Part shown: positions 1-9,530 of the stretch, piece by piece | How the letters are laid out: the number at the start of each line of letters is the position of its first letter | Numbering within the stretch: position 1 is the first letter of the stretch | Assembly: GCF_024362695.1 (NCBI RefSeq) | Contig: NC_065421.1 | Span: 2,728,001 to 2,792,000, forward strand | Length of the DNA: 64,000 nucleotides | Source of the DNA: Pectinophora gossypiella | Lineage: Eukaryota > Arthropoda > Insecta > Lepidoptera > Gelechiidae | Reading direction: 5' to 3' | Program-made: the position numbers and the translations under genes | Notes under the pieces: generated by a model | Databases searched by the model: none | What the model was told of the DNA's origin: nothing | What the model saw: only the letters and a program-made list of their open reading frames with translations

Positions 1-33
1 GTTTTTGTGCAATAAAGAATTATTGATTGATTA
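1..33 (+). repeat. LINE-Z 3' tail fragment
   Basis: The first 31 bases match, as reverse complement, the sequence at 62113-62143, where they begin a longer copy. The motif GTGCAATAAAG followed by a TTGATT-type tail is the 3' end of a non-LTR element, probably CR1-like. The clade is inferred; the repeat match is seen directly. Confidence 0.6.
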
Positions 34-355
34 ACAAGTGTGCAGTATAACAATAAAATACCAAAATTAAAGTACTGTCTCGATTCACCTTTAACTCCAC
101 TTATACCTAATTGAAGTGAATTTTTAATTGAAATGTTTTTTTTTAAGAAGTCAGCGTCTTGACAACCGAAATTAGTCTTGAAATCTTCTAAGCTGCTATA
201 TTAGTCAAACTGGCTAATAAATGGCGTGATTTCATGAAAAAATATATAGAAAGGTCTTGGTAATCCTCGTCATTAGAATCACTATTAGGGCTGGTTCAAC
301 TGAAAAACTTTTACACAACTGACTCTCTTATACCGGGTGTATAGAGTCTTAAATT
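34..355. other. No recognisable feature
   Basis: AT-rich sequence with no long ORF and no repeat that I could match elsewhere in the window. Confidence 0.5.
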
Positions 356-545
356 CATCATCATCAGCCCATTAACGTCCCCACTGCTGGGGCACGGGCC
401 TTCCCTATGGATGGATAGGGAGATCGGGCCTTAAACCATCACGCGGGCCCAGTGCGGATTGATGGTTATTAACGACTGCTAATGCAGGCGGGACCAACGG
501 CTTAACGTGCCTTCCGAAGCACGGAGGAGCTCGAGATGAAAATTT
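356..545 (-). repeat. SINE-A, 5'-truncated
   Basis: Minus-strand copy of the family seen complete at 8853-9139. It holds the (ATG/CAT)n tail at the left edge, the body, and the shared central domain (about 493-526, AACGGCTTAACGTGCCTTCC). The tRNA-like head is missing, as expected after incomplete reverse transcription. Confidence 0.8.
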
Positions 546-1272
546 GGGAGTTGGTAATTCAAGACTTGGGAGTCTTGAATTACCAAAATAGAACTTACAG
601 CGTTATTTGGAAATGTAGGTAGTTTTATAGTAATTTCCTACTATGTTGGTCTTCTTCTTCTTCCACTACTGATAACTCTTATGCTGATGCTGTAGGGCTC
701 GTACAACAGGTTTCCACCCATCTCGAACTTTTGCAGCCTTTGTAGCTTGCTCTTATGACATGCCGAGAGTCTTGAGGTCCATGTTGACCCAAAAAGTAGT
801 GCTGTCTCAAAGATAAGTGATAAGATTGTTGGAATATGACAAATCCATCGAGGAACCACAAGACAATTTTCAAAAAAAGAATCAACGTAATCCCCCACAC
901 ACAATTTCCCACGCACCCCCAAACACCGGAAACCCGACAACCGACACCACAATTTCCCCCGGACGTAAAGGCGGCCATATTTTATTTTTGCCAGACGAAA
1001 ACCATTAGGAACATCTGAAGGTAGGCCCAGCTAACTCCTTTCGCCCATAAATAACAAGGCGACTCTGATAAAGGATGTAAACCTACGTCGTAATGGAAGA
1101 GATATGTGGATGCGTGATTTGTTTCTATGAAGATAGGACAATGTTATAAAAATTTTGTAGAGCAACGGATCATCGGTCTTTGTCCCAGATAAATCTCAAA
1201 TATACACAATAATCAAATTCAAATAATTAGGAGCTTAGAAATCAGGCAGAGGTGCATTATAGTAAATACCTC
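546..1272. other. Unassigned sequence with a perfect hairpin
   Basis: No gene is supported. A perfect 16-bp inverted repeat lies at 551-566/571-586. Overlapping open frames at 641-1018 on both strands lack recognisable domains and look like chance frames in a GC-richer stretch that may be old LINE sequence. Confidence 0.45.
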
Positions 1273-1542
1273 TACACCCTCTCCTCGCCTGGTTCCGCCG
1301 GCGTGGTCGACGATTTCCCTCATTCAGCGCTTATCGCTATCGACCCACTAAGGTCGATTAATTCTTTCAAATATTCTTCCTCTCAGACGACGCCCTAAGC
1401 CGAGGTTCGCGCACAACTGGGCACCCTCAGGCCTGTTGTCTTAAATTTTGTACCGGTTAAGAGCCCTCAGCGCTCTCCATTTGTCCGGCCAAGTAGCTAA
1501 TGCTATCTGCGGCAAATCTACAATAAGTCACGTCAAAAAAAA
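1273..1542 (+). mobile_element. LINE-J (Jockey-like) 3' end
   Basis: Matches the end of the coding region and the 3' UTR of the longer copy at 26618-27906, ending in the same GTCACGTC followed by poly-A. It is 5'-truncated and keeps only the last part of the reverse-transcriptase frame. Confidence 0.85.
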
Positions 1543-1599
1543 AATACCTCCGGGGCGAGCCTATTTTCACTGGAAACCACGTCATATTAATTATCTATG

Positions 1600-1655
1600 A
1601 TCCTTGGGGGAGGCCTATGCCCAGCAGTGGGCGTCATACGGCTGATGATGATGAT
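1600..1655 (+). repeat. LINE-like 3' tail with (GAT)n
   Basis: Contains GGAGGCCTATGCCCAGCAGT then GGGCGTCATACGGCTGATGATG. This tail resembles the 3' ends of SINE-A and SINE-B, so it probably belongs to the LINE that mobilises them, most likely RTE-like. The clade is inferred. Confidence 0.55.
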
Positions 1656-1943
1656 GATCCAAAGTTGAATGAGTGACTTTCCAGGGTGCGTTCCTGAAAA
1701 TGGATAACAGACACATGCATCTGTTATGTTTTTTTTGGGTGTAAATTATGACCCTTTTTATTGCACCCACGCACAATTACATCTTCCACCTATTATTCTG
1801 ATCAAAACAAAGAGAAGCAATATACGTAGCAACATAATTCTATACATAATGTGATCCAATAAATCAAGCAAGTAGTTATATTAAATCTAAGAGATTATAT
1901 AGGCCTCTGCCATTACATTAACCCATTTTTGAATAGTTATGTA

Positions 1944-2085
1944 CGGTCACGAACATTAATATGTATACACTTTGGTACCATGTCACATTAACTTTTTTGA
2001 CAAATTGAACAGTAAGTCTCACTAAATGTCAAATATGTTAGTGCGACAGAGTCCTAAAATGGGTACATTATATCGCTCATGACTG
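1944..2085 (-). mobile_element. MITE-M, mariner-like non-autonomous element
   Basis: About 142 bp with imperfect terminal inverted repeats (CGGTCACGA at the left, TCATGACTG at the right) flanked by TA on both sides (1942-1943, 2086-2087). Other copies lie at 10928, 19696, 29563, 33979 and 47819, with a split copy near 52010. TA flanks suggest the Tc1/mariner group. No transposase is present. Confidence 0.7.
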
Positions 2086-2220
2086 TACACGAGCATTGGG
2101 AAAATAGGTAATTATCACGCAATCTATATACTTTTTTTTTTGAGGAACATGGCCTGGATATTCCCTCATTACTTCCTCAAAAAAGCCTGTAAGTATTGTA
2201 AGTATGTAACTTTGTATGCA

Positions 2221-2487
2221 TCATCATCACCAGCCCATTAACGTCCCCACTGCTGGGGCACAGGCCTTCCCTATGGATGGATAGGGAGATCGGGTCTTAA
2301 ACCACCACGCGGGCCAGTGCGGATTGGTGGTTATTAACGACTGCTAATGCAGCCGGGACCAACGGCTTACCGTGCCTTCCAAAGCACGGAGGAGCTCGAC
2401 ATGAAAACTTTTTTTTTTTGGTCACCCATCCTATGACCGGCCTTTGCGAAGGTTGTTTAACTTCAACAATCGCAGACAACAACAATC
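2221..2487 (-). repeat. SINE-A with 32-bp target duplication
   Basis: Nearly full copy on the minus strand with tail, central domain and most of the tRNA-like head. It is flanked by an exact 32-bp direct repeat (2189-2220 and 2488-2519), unusually long for SINE integration. Confidence 0.85.
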
Positions 2488-2519
2488 GTAAGTATTGTAA
2501 GTATGTAACTTTGTATGCA

Positions 2520-2850
2520 ATTAAGTATTTTGTCGTATGAATCCGTGGTACAGTACAGTACAGTAAAATGGTACAGTAAGGGCCATTGTACCATTTCCAG
2601 TGTACTGTATCTTTGAAACCAACGCTTTGTATCGGACTGTTTCAATTAAAACGAGCACTGTAATAAATTTGTTTGTCACAACGAGATTTACAATATAAAT
2701 CAGTATTTATCTTGTAGTTAACTTCGGGCAATATTTTTACAACTTCATGGTGGTGTAAATAAAATTTTCAAAAGTTTTTTTTATTCATGTTCATTTTAGC
2801 ATAGATTAAACAATAACTCTGCGTATAGAAGGGACACTCTCGATTTCTTG
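2520..2850. other. No recognisable feature
   Basis: AT-rich; contains a short GTACA-rich stretch near 2551-2600. No ORF with a domain. Confidence 0.5.
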
Positions 2851-2940
2851 AGAGCCGTGGTAGTTGGTAGAACGCTTGCCTCTCACATTGAGGTCGCAGG
2901 TTCGAATCCAGCACAGGCCTAAACCAATGATTGTCGACTT
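2851..2940 (+). repeat. SINE-C head fragment
   Basis: tRNA-like A-box region (GAGCCGTGGTAG) and B-box (GGTTCGAATCC) followed by ACAGGCCTAAACCAATGATT, the same order as in the longer copies at 11207 and 48717. No acceptor stem pairing is evident, so it is not a true tRNA gene. Confidence 0.7.
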
Positions 2941-3077
2941 AAATAGATAACTTATTTTATTTAAAGTAATAATGAATATTCAACAAAATAACACAATAAA
3001 AATTGGAATTATCCATCAAATTCTGAAGAATCATAAAAAAATTAACTCTAGTGCTTTTTTTTACACATCGCCTCAAC

Positions 3078-3114
3078 CGGAAGCGCCGCCATTTCCCGCC
3101 ACTTCCGGCCGCGA
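3078..3114. promoter_or_regulatory. Cluster of YY1-, E2F- and ETS-like motifs
   Basis: GCCGCCATTTCCCGCCACTT reads as a YY1/Pho-type site (rc AAATGGCGGC) overlapping an E2F-type site (TTTCCCGCC), then ACTTCCGGCC, an ETS-type site. Motif identities come from general knowledge. No gene is seen next to it, so a role is uncertain. Confidence 0.25.
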
Positions 3115-3271
3115 AGTGGGGTTCCTTGTCCAGGGTCTGACCTCTGGCGCCATCCATCTTGCTGGACTCACAGGAAGTTTGCTTACGGACAGTTATATTA
3201 TCTGTGTGTGGAGATATTTAAACTTATTTTCAGTCTCCTGGTAGCCTGGGAGCACTGAAAGTCCATTGAGA

Positions 3272-3420
3272 TTCATCATCACTTATTTAAGAGCCACGCT
3301 CTAGTCGGCGTAGCATTCTCCATGCTACTTTTTTAGGGAAAAATAGGGCAGGGGTTTCCCAATTGCCTTCCGCATTGAGTTTGAGGTGCTATAAAAATGC
3401 ATTATATTCGGGTAGCTTTT
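3272..3420 (-). pseudogene. LINE-R C-terminal/3' fragment
   Basis: Begins at the plus-strand left edge with TTTAAGAGCCACGCTC, the reverse of a frame ending E-R-G-S-stop. It continues like the copy at 9531 for about 120 bp, then diverges. Confidence 0.55.
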
Positions 3421-3547
3421 TTGCTTTATCTAGCTGTAGTCATGGTGGCCAAATTGAGGGTTGCTTTCGCAATCTTGCTTTCAAAATTACTTGAAAAAAA
3501 AATGTAAACTATCACCACTCATCGTTGTATAGGTAATTAGCCTGAGG

Positions 3548-3606
3548 TTAGTCGACGATTTCCTTCGTTCAGCGCCTATCGCTATCGGCCGACTAGGGTC
3601 GATTAA
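3548..3606 (+). repeat. LINE-J fragment
   Basis: Matches the end of the LINE-J coding region (GTCGACGATTTCC...AGGGTCGATTAA) as at 27660-27717. A short internal piece with no 3' UTR. Confidence 0.65.
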
Positions 3607-3726
3607 ATGATGCTGTAGCTTTGATGCGATAGGGTAGTAGTTAAACCTCTTCCGGCCCCTGATGATGCTTCATAGTCGATTTCGACTTCAGCGACAGCAG
3701 CTGGTGGATTCACTGACGGTTGTCAT

Positions 3727-4023
3727 TCAAGAGCATGGAAAGTCTCTCTGGTGTGCTCTGTGATGGCTCGCATAGCCATTTTTATGTGAAAACGTGCGCC
3801 CACATTTTGGACACGTCAGCACACCCCCTACGTAATTATAGGTGATTACCGCAGTTGGTCGGGCTTTAAGATCATCACGTTTTCTGTCCAGTATAATACA
3901 AGCAATGCACATGTACACGATAAACACAGTGCACATTATACTAACTAGTAACTGGCTGGTGTCCAGATAGTTCCACTCGATGGTTGTTGGGATTAACCGA
4001 CGTAGCTGCCAGGCAACACGCAT
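3727..4023 (-). pseudogene. C2H2 zinc-finger ORF, probably a LINE C-terminus
   Basis: A 98-residue open frame. Near its C-terminus it has one classical zinc finger (C-x2-C-x12-H-x3-H, CPKCGRTF...HHRAH) about 10 residues from the end. A basic stretch (DRKRDDLKARPT) sits before it and a hydrophobic run around residues 27-45. Many LINE polyproteins end in a similar basic stretch plus one C2H2 finger, which is my preferred reading. A small host gene is less likely because no upstream exon or conserved partner domain is seen. Confidence 0.35.
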
Positions 4024-4048
4024 TTCCCTAATGTTCTAGAATGATTAC

Positions 4049-4440
4049 AGTGGCCTGGGACCTTTGTGTAGGTGTTTTTTCCAAATTCAAATTCAAAAAT
4101 ATCTTTATTCAGTAGGCGCGGAGGTTCGCGTTGCTCTATCAACATAACATAACAAATACTTTATTGCACAAACAGGAAAAAACAAAATACAAAACAAAAG
4201 AGAAATAGAATGAGTACAATAGGCGACCTTATTGCTAAGTAGCAATCTCTTCCAGGCAACCTTTAACCTCCCTTCCCCGTCCTTTGTCCTTGACCCTCTA
4301 TGTTCTGTAGGTTCGATGACATTTGTGTTTTTGTGAAGGTTTTTCTTCCAAATTCATTATAAATTATATATTTATTCAGTAGCCGCGGAGGTCCGTGTTG
4401 CTCTATGTTCAGTAGGTTCGAGGACCTCTTTAAGGAATGC
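4049..4440. repeat. Tandem duplication, one unit split by an insertion
   Basis: Two diverged units carry the landmarks TTATTCAGTAG, CGCGGAGGT and TTGCTCTAT followed by GTTC[AT]GTAGGTTCGA. The left unit is interrupted after TTGCTCTAT (4139) by a LINE-Z tail; the right unit (about 4318-4440) preserves the uninterrupted site. Confidence 0.65.
4140..4295 (-). mobile_element. LINE-Z 3' end insertion
   Basis: Contains AATACTTTATTGCACAAAC and GCGACCTTATTGCTAAGTAG, the same order as at 12338 and 62113. CTCTAT occurs on both sides (4134-4139, 4296-4301) and fits a target duplication. Confidence 0.65.
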
Positions 4441-5064
4441 GGTCGTGATGTGATGTCTTTCTGACAATAACTTGATCTCAGACCTTAGACAAGTTGCAAA
4501 CAATTCTGATAATCTACATAAGTACAGTGATAACATACCTATATAGGTTTATTGAATCGAAAAAAAATCTGAACCCGCAGCTCTTGTCAAGCCACGACGA
4601 GCGTGTTTACCATTAAACCGCCGAGTCCTCTTTGAAATTGCGATATTCTTTCGATCTATGTATCGTCATTAAGCCGACGTCGGAAGCCAAAAAAAAATCT
4701 ATTTAATTTTCTCTTCATACACGTCACCTTAATGTCAATCCCATTTTTTTTGTCGCTGTCGATTGTTATAATCATTTGCATCACGACGAATACCTCTAAT
4801 TATGACTACGACAAAAATTTACCGGTAAAATTTCGGTAAAGTTACGGTTTTACTTTATTGGTATGGCAATAAATGCGTGCAATCTGATTCAGATGAATTG
4901 AATTGTTGCAAATACTCTAAAGAATGCGTCCATTTTACCAAAAATAGCAGAATTCCCGAATAATGTTCGGAATTCAGTAAATGATTTGGATTTAGATGAA
5001 TTGTTAAAGTGGAAATTTTAGCCCCCACGCTTCGGTCTTTTTGGTTGCTACTGTAACACTGCAT
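4441..5064. other. No recognisable feature
   Basis: AT-rich. The open frame at 4855-5064 (minus) shows no domain and is not supported. Confidence 0.5.
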
Positions 5065-5631
5065 TTTTTTTTTTAATTAAGATGGGTTTGTTCTTGACTT
5101 CGTTCTTTCACAAGGAGAAGAAGAGATCGACGTTGGAACGAGCTTACCCAGAAAATGCCTATTCACCCGTGATTTAAAGGACCCCAGGCTATAAGATTCA
5201 GGAAACACCGACGCCGGCAGCCCATTCCATTCCTTGGCTGTGCGCATTATGAAGGATGAAGCGAAGCGCTTGGTGCGGATTAGTGGTATGTCAACCAAGT
5301 AAGGATGGTAACCCACCGTACGTCTGGATGTCCTCAGATGGAATGGACTTGGTGGAATGAGCTGATGGAGCTCCTGTGCACACTCCCCGAAGTACAATCT
5401 GTAAAAAACCGACAGACAGGCGACTTTACGGCGGTGGTCTAGGCTATGCAGTTTGGCTTCCACCAGCTTCCTGTCTCCGATCAACCTCTTAGCACGTCGC
5501 TCTACAGAATCCAACGCAGCAAGTTGGTACTTAGCTGAGCCATCCCAAAGGTGAGAACAGTACTCCATGCAAGAACGGACATGTGCTTTATATAAAGTCA
5601 AAAGCTGTCCAGGTGAGAAGTACCGCTTCAA
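5065..5631 (-). pseudogene. LINE reverse-transcriptase C-terminal domain
   Basis: A 184-residue open frame that resembles the region after the reverse-transcriptase fingers/palm in non-LTR elements. It is rich in R and K, with VERRAKRLIGD near residues 43-53, FYRLYFGECAQEL near 76-88, and RTAKEWNGLPASVFPE near 129-144. Elements of the CR1/RTE type commonly end with an RTAKEWN...LP motif and a short tail. The frame is followed on the minus strand by A-rich sequence (plus strand T-run near 5065-5074), fitting a poly-A tail. It has no catalytic YADD motif, so it is a 5'-truncated dead copy. The first residue shown by the frame is not a real start. Confidence 0.75.
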
Positions 5632-6199
5632 AACATATCATTGAAAACAGTTTATCGCGGTAAGGCTCGCTTGGATCTGTTTTGGATAGTGGTGTAAAAT
5701 ATCTATAAGAACTTGTAATAATAAATGAATACATTCCCATCGTCAACAACGAAATAAAACTTTGATAACTCGCAATAAACACCAAATCCCGTCCAAGGTT
5801 ACTAGAATATGCGACAAAAGAATATCCGAATATAGCCACTAAATCATTTTTCAGGTGATATACGGGCACATAAACCGTTTCCGAAAGCAATTAGTTGCTG
5901 TTACGACCGCAGACGTGGATATGAAAAAATAATGGCGGCACACACGGTGGAAAAACGCCGCGTTTTAAGCGCGTTTATTACTGGTATTATTGGTCTGTTT
6001 GCGGAGAGGTTTTGGAGGACTGTTTAGCTTTTTTTATAGCGTGTAGAGGAAATCTACAAACTGAAGAAACTCATCTTCCAGCGGAGCATGCGTTGTATGT
6101 CAGTATCGAAGCTAATTGAATATCATAGTCTGTAATTACGCCGTTGGGAAAAGCGTGTGACTTTATATATGTAAACAAACATTAAATATGACTTAAATT
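5632..6199. other. No recognisable feature
   Basis: No gene supported. An ATGGCGGC motif lies near 5934, and a GC-rich patch (ACGCCGCG) near 5955. Confidence 0.45.
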
Positions 6200-6320
6200 C
6201 CCGATTTATCCCAACTGGAGTAGTCAGAGCTGCATACATGGCAAGATGAACTATGTATCTACACTTCACTAAGCTTTCTGTTAGACCAATGTGATAGGTG
6301 GAGTCGTATCGGGATATATC
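6200..6320. repeat. Repeat E copy
   Basis: Shares with 7945-8040, 19660-19930, 48205-48310, 55530-55590 and 61407-61500 the landmarks GTAGTCAGAG, AAGATGAAC, GAGCTTTCTGTTAGACCAA-like sequence, and GTGATAGGTGG. Unclassified interspersed repeat. Confidence 0.6.
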
Positions 6321-6394
6321 TAAAAACAGAATACATAATTATTGAGTAAACACCTTACCTAAATCGGGTGATTTAGGACAATCGGATGATAGCC

Positions 6395-6517
6395 ATAAAA
6401 ACACCTCCACCAATCCGCAGTGGAGCAGCGTAATGGAGTATGCTCCATACCTCCTCCAGTTGATTGAGGGGAGGCCTGTGCCCAGCAGTTTGACGTATAT
6501 AGGCTGTTTATGTGTAT
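6395..6517 (+). repeat. SINE-B 3' half
   Basis: Carries the SINE-B body (CACCTCCACCAATCCGCAGT) and tail (GAGGGGAGGCCTGTGCCCAG, TATATAGGCTGTTTATG). The tRNA-like head is missing. Confidence 0.75.
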
Positions 6518-7588
6518 TGAGTAAAATGTCTTCTACGCGCCGAGTTTTCCAAACCCAGTGCGTCAGTCAACTTAATAAAAATAAATATTGTATCGTACAG
6601 GAACGCCGCAGGTTTACGATATGGCCACAATAATTTAATACCACCCCGTGGATTAGGTATTTATTTAGGTATCCAATGATATAGGTTACGTATTTTATTG
6701 TAACGGCGTGCTCGATACAGAAATACAACGGCTGAAGTTATGATGGTCTATTGAATGGAGAAAATATAGCAAATTTTATTGTTCGGTCAATGTTCGGGCG
6801 TAAATATAGCGAAAGTATTTACGATAGTTGTGTCATTTATCAGCTTAAAGGTACATCAATGGACTTGTCATTGTCAGTTTTACATGTTCTCCGCAAGCAA
6901 CTATTACAAGTTACAATTAGCTGCATAAATATCGTTTTTCTAGAAAGCTGAACGGAACGGAGACTTCTTCCACCACATAAGGCTTTTTAGAAGATATTTA
7001 TGCATGGGATTTACTGTCTGGGAACCGATATTAGGCAGCCAAATTTCTGAATTGTCTATGGCCCTGTACCGAGGTTTTTCTTGCAGGTTCTTTCCCTGGT
7101 TATAAAAGTTGTGAGACGCTGTAGCAGTTTTAGACGGACGAGACTTACGTTCTGTAAAAATTGACGATTCAAAGTGTATCTATGTTACCTACTGAATAGT
7201 GACTTTAACTATTGATAATCTACAGGGTTAGACAAGATATTGAAAAACGATAAAAAAAGATATTCAAAATTTTAAAGCCAGTAGATTGGTGGAGATAAAA
7301 AATGTAGTCAACTAGGTACCCTATTACGAGTAGAATACGCCGCATATTGCAAGCAAGCTAAATTGACTCCAAAAGGCGCTATAAACAGTTTAACCTATAA
7401 GTGTCTCTAACACCACTTCACGCGAATAGAAACTAGTGCAAGGCATGTGTTAGGAATTTTGCAGAAATTCAATAAAGCGAGCGGAGGTGGCCATTTCGAA
7501 CACAGCTCGAGTGACCTCAGTGCCCATTGGAAGCGGAGAACGACGAAGAACATAATTTTAGTATATAAATTATTATAGAGGTATATTA
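6518..7588. other. No recognisable feature
   Basis: Short open frames (6433-6633, 6751-6951) have no domains; the first is mostly SINE-B sequence read through. No repeat matched. Confidence 0.5.
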
Positions 7589-7601
7589 TCTACTATCAGT
7601 A

Positions 7602-7805
7602 CCCCGATATCGACCCACTAGGGTCGATTAATCCTTTCAAATATTCTTCCTCTCAGACGACGCCCTGAGCCGAGGTTCGCGCCCTACTGGGCACCCTCAG
7701 GCTTTTGTCTTAAACGGGGTGAGAGCCTTCAGCGCTCCCCATTTGTCTGGCCAAGTAGTTAATGCCATCTGCGGCAAATTTACAATACGTCACGTCAAAA
7801 AAAAT
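7602..7805 (+). mobile_element. LINE-J insertion, 5'-truncated, with target duplication
   Basis: About 204 bp of LINE-J 3' end and poly-A tail flanked by an exact 13-bp direct repeat (TCTACTATCAGTA at 7589-7601 and 7806-7818). Clean example of target-primed reverse transcription. Confidence 0.9.
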
Positions 7806-7944
7806 TCTACTATCAGTATAATTAAATGAAAATATATTAAAATGAAATAATGTCGATGCGTAGCATCTGCGGTGTTAAATTGAATGATACAGTGAGAAAC
7901 AGTGTAATAAGAGAGAGATGTGGTGTAAAAGACGATTAATGATG

Positions 7945-8040
7945 TAAGAGACTCCAATTGGAGTACTCAGAGGTATGTCCATCGCAAGATGAACAAAGTA
8001 CCTACACTTCACCGAGCTTTCTGGTAGACCAACGTAATGT
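7945..8040. repeat. Repeat E copy
   Basis: GGAGTACTCAGAGGTATGTC, AAGATGAACAAAGTACC, and GAGCTTTCTGGTAGACCAAC match the other copies. Confidence 0.65.
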
Positions 8041-8065
8041 ACGAACGTAACGTAATGTTAACTTG

Positions 8066-8396
8066 TTAACACATAAACAGCCTGTATACATCCCACTGCT
8101 GGGCACAGGCCTCCCCTCAATCGACCGGAGGGGGGTATGGAGCATACTCCACCACGCTGCTCCAATGCGGGTTGGTGGAGGTGTTTTTATGGCTACTAGC
8201 CGGGACCTACGGCTTAACGTGCTCCGAAGCACGGAATCATCTTACTTTTTCGGACAATCAGGTGATTCAAGCCTGAAAAGTCCTTACCAAACAAAGGACA
8301 GTCTCACAAAGTGATTTCAACAATGTCCCCATCGGGAATCGAACCCGGCCCTCCAGATCGTGAGCCTAACGCTCTAACCACTAAACCACGGAGGCC
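8066..8396 (-). repeat. SINE-B, full length
   Basis: Reverse orientation. From right to left it has the tRNA-like head (GCCTCCGTGGTTTAGTGGTT read on the minus strand), a B-box GGTTCGATTCC, the central domain (about 8201-8234), and the tail with ACATAAACAGCCTGTATACA. The tRNA homology covers only the head. Confidence 0.85.
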
Positions 8397-8852
8397 ATTC
8401 TAAACAAAATATTATTCCTTATTCTATGCTAGGGAGATGAAGAAGCAAGGTAATACCCATATTACCAACGCCTTCTCGCCAGAATTGAGGATCCACATCA
8501 ATGGCTATTTTAATTAACAGCGATACGAGAATTTTCTTTATGAACTAGCGGAAAAAAGTGTTGCGTTCACCAGGATCAATTGAGCTGTGAAAAATTCAAT
8601 TTCACACACAACAAGCAACGGTTGGATTCCATTGAATGTTGGTTTCCAGTGGAATTAAGACAAGTGCAATTTCTAGCTGGTTGATTGTTGAATCGATGGG
8701 CGGAAAAAATAAAAAATAAACTATACCCCGACTACAGAAAAATCGCACTCTAAAAAGTGTGAAACAAAGTTTTCTTCTTCATCAGTATAATTATGTCCTC
8801 TAGAGAGCTCCAAATTAAATTCAAAGTCGAATAGCCTATTAATAACCATTAT
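8397..8852. other. No recognisable feature
   Basis: Spacer between two SINEs; no ORF and no matched repeat. The last 9 bases (8844-8852) are the left target duplication of the next SINE. Confidence 0.5.
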
Positions 8853-9139
8853 GAGGAGCTCGGTGGCGCAGCGGTAAACGCGCTCGGTCTGCGATTGTTG
8901 AAGTTAAGTAACATTCGCAAAGGCCGATCATATGGGTGGATGTGTGACCCAGTTTTCATCTCGAGCTCTTCCGTGCTTCGGAAGGCACGTTAAGCCGTTG
9001 GTCCCGGCTACATTAGCAGTCGTTAATAACCATCATTCTGCAATGGGCCCGCGTGATGGTTTAAGGCCCGTTCTCCCTATCCATCCATAGGGAAGGCCCG
9101 TGCCTCAGCAGTGGGGACGTTAATGGGCTGATGATGATG
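8853..9139 (+). repeat. SINE-A, complete reference copy
   Basis: Head GAGGAGCTCGGTGGCGCAGC carries an A-box-like block; GCTCTTCCGTGCTTCGGAAG opens the shared central domain (8970-9007). The tail ends in GGGCTGATGATGATG. An exact 9-bp duplication AACCATTAT flanks it (8844-8852, 9140-9148). This copy defines both ends of the family. Confidence 0.9.
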
Positions 9140-9148
9140 AACCATTAT

Positions 9149-9530
9149 ACTAATATATCATTATTCAAATTCTGATAAGTCTAGAAGTTAGGTGGGAACA
9201 GACGTACGATAAGCTGCAAAAGTCCAATCAGTTTCTTGCAAAGTAATAAATTAACTGGCTGCAAGAGACATCACTCCAAGACCTTCTGGTTACATGTCGT
9301 TTCTGTAACACCTATAAAAACATCAATTTTATAATTATGACAACTAATGGTTCACAATTTCATCACTGTTTACAAATAATTCGCTTGGCTCAGTGACTGA
9401 ACTTTTACTCTTTGATTGTACATACACACACATAGCGGTCAAACACATAACCCTCCTTCTTGCTTCGTCGCAATCAGGTAATAAAGATTCACAGAGCATG
9501 TTAAGCAGCTGGTCTTAGCTGCTATTTACT
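9149..9530. other. No recognisable feature
   Basis: AT-rich spacer with no supported gene. Confidence 0.5.
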
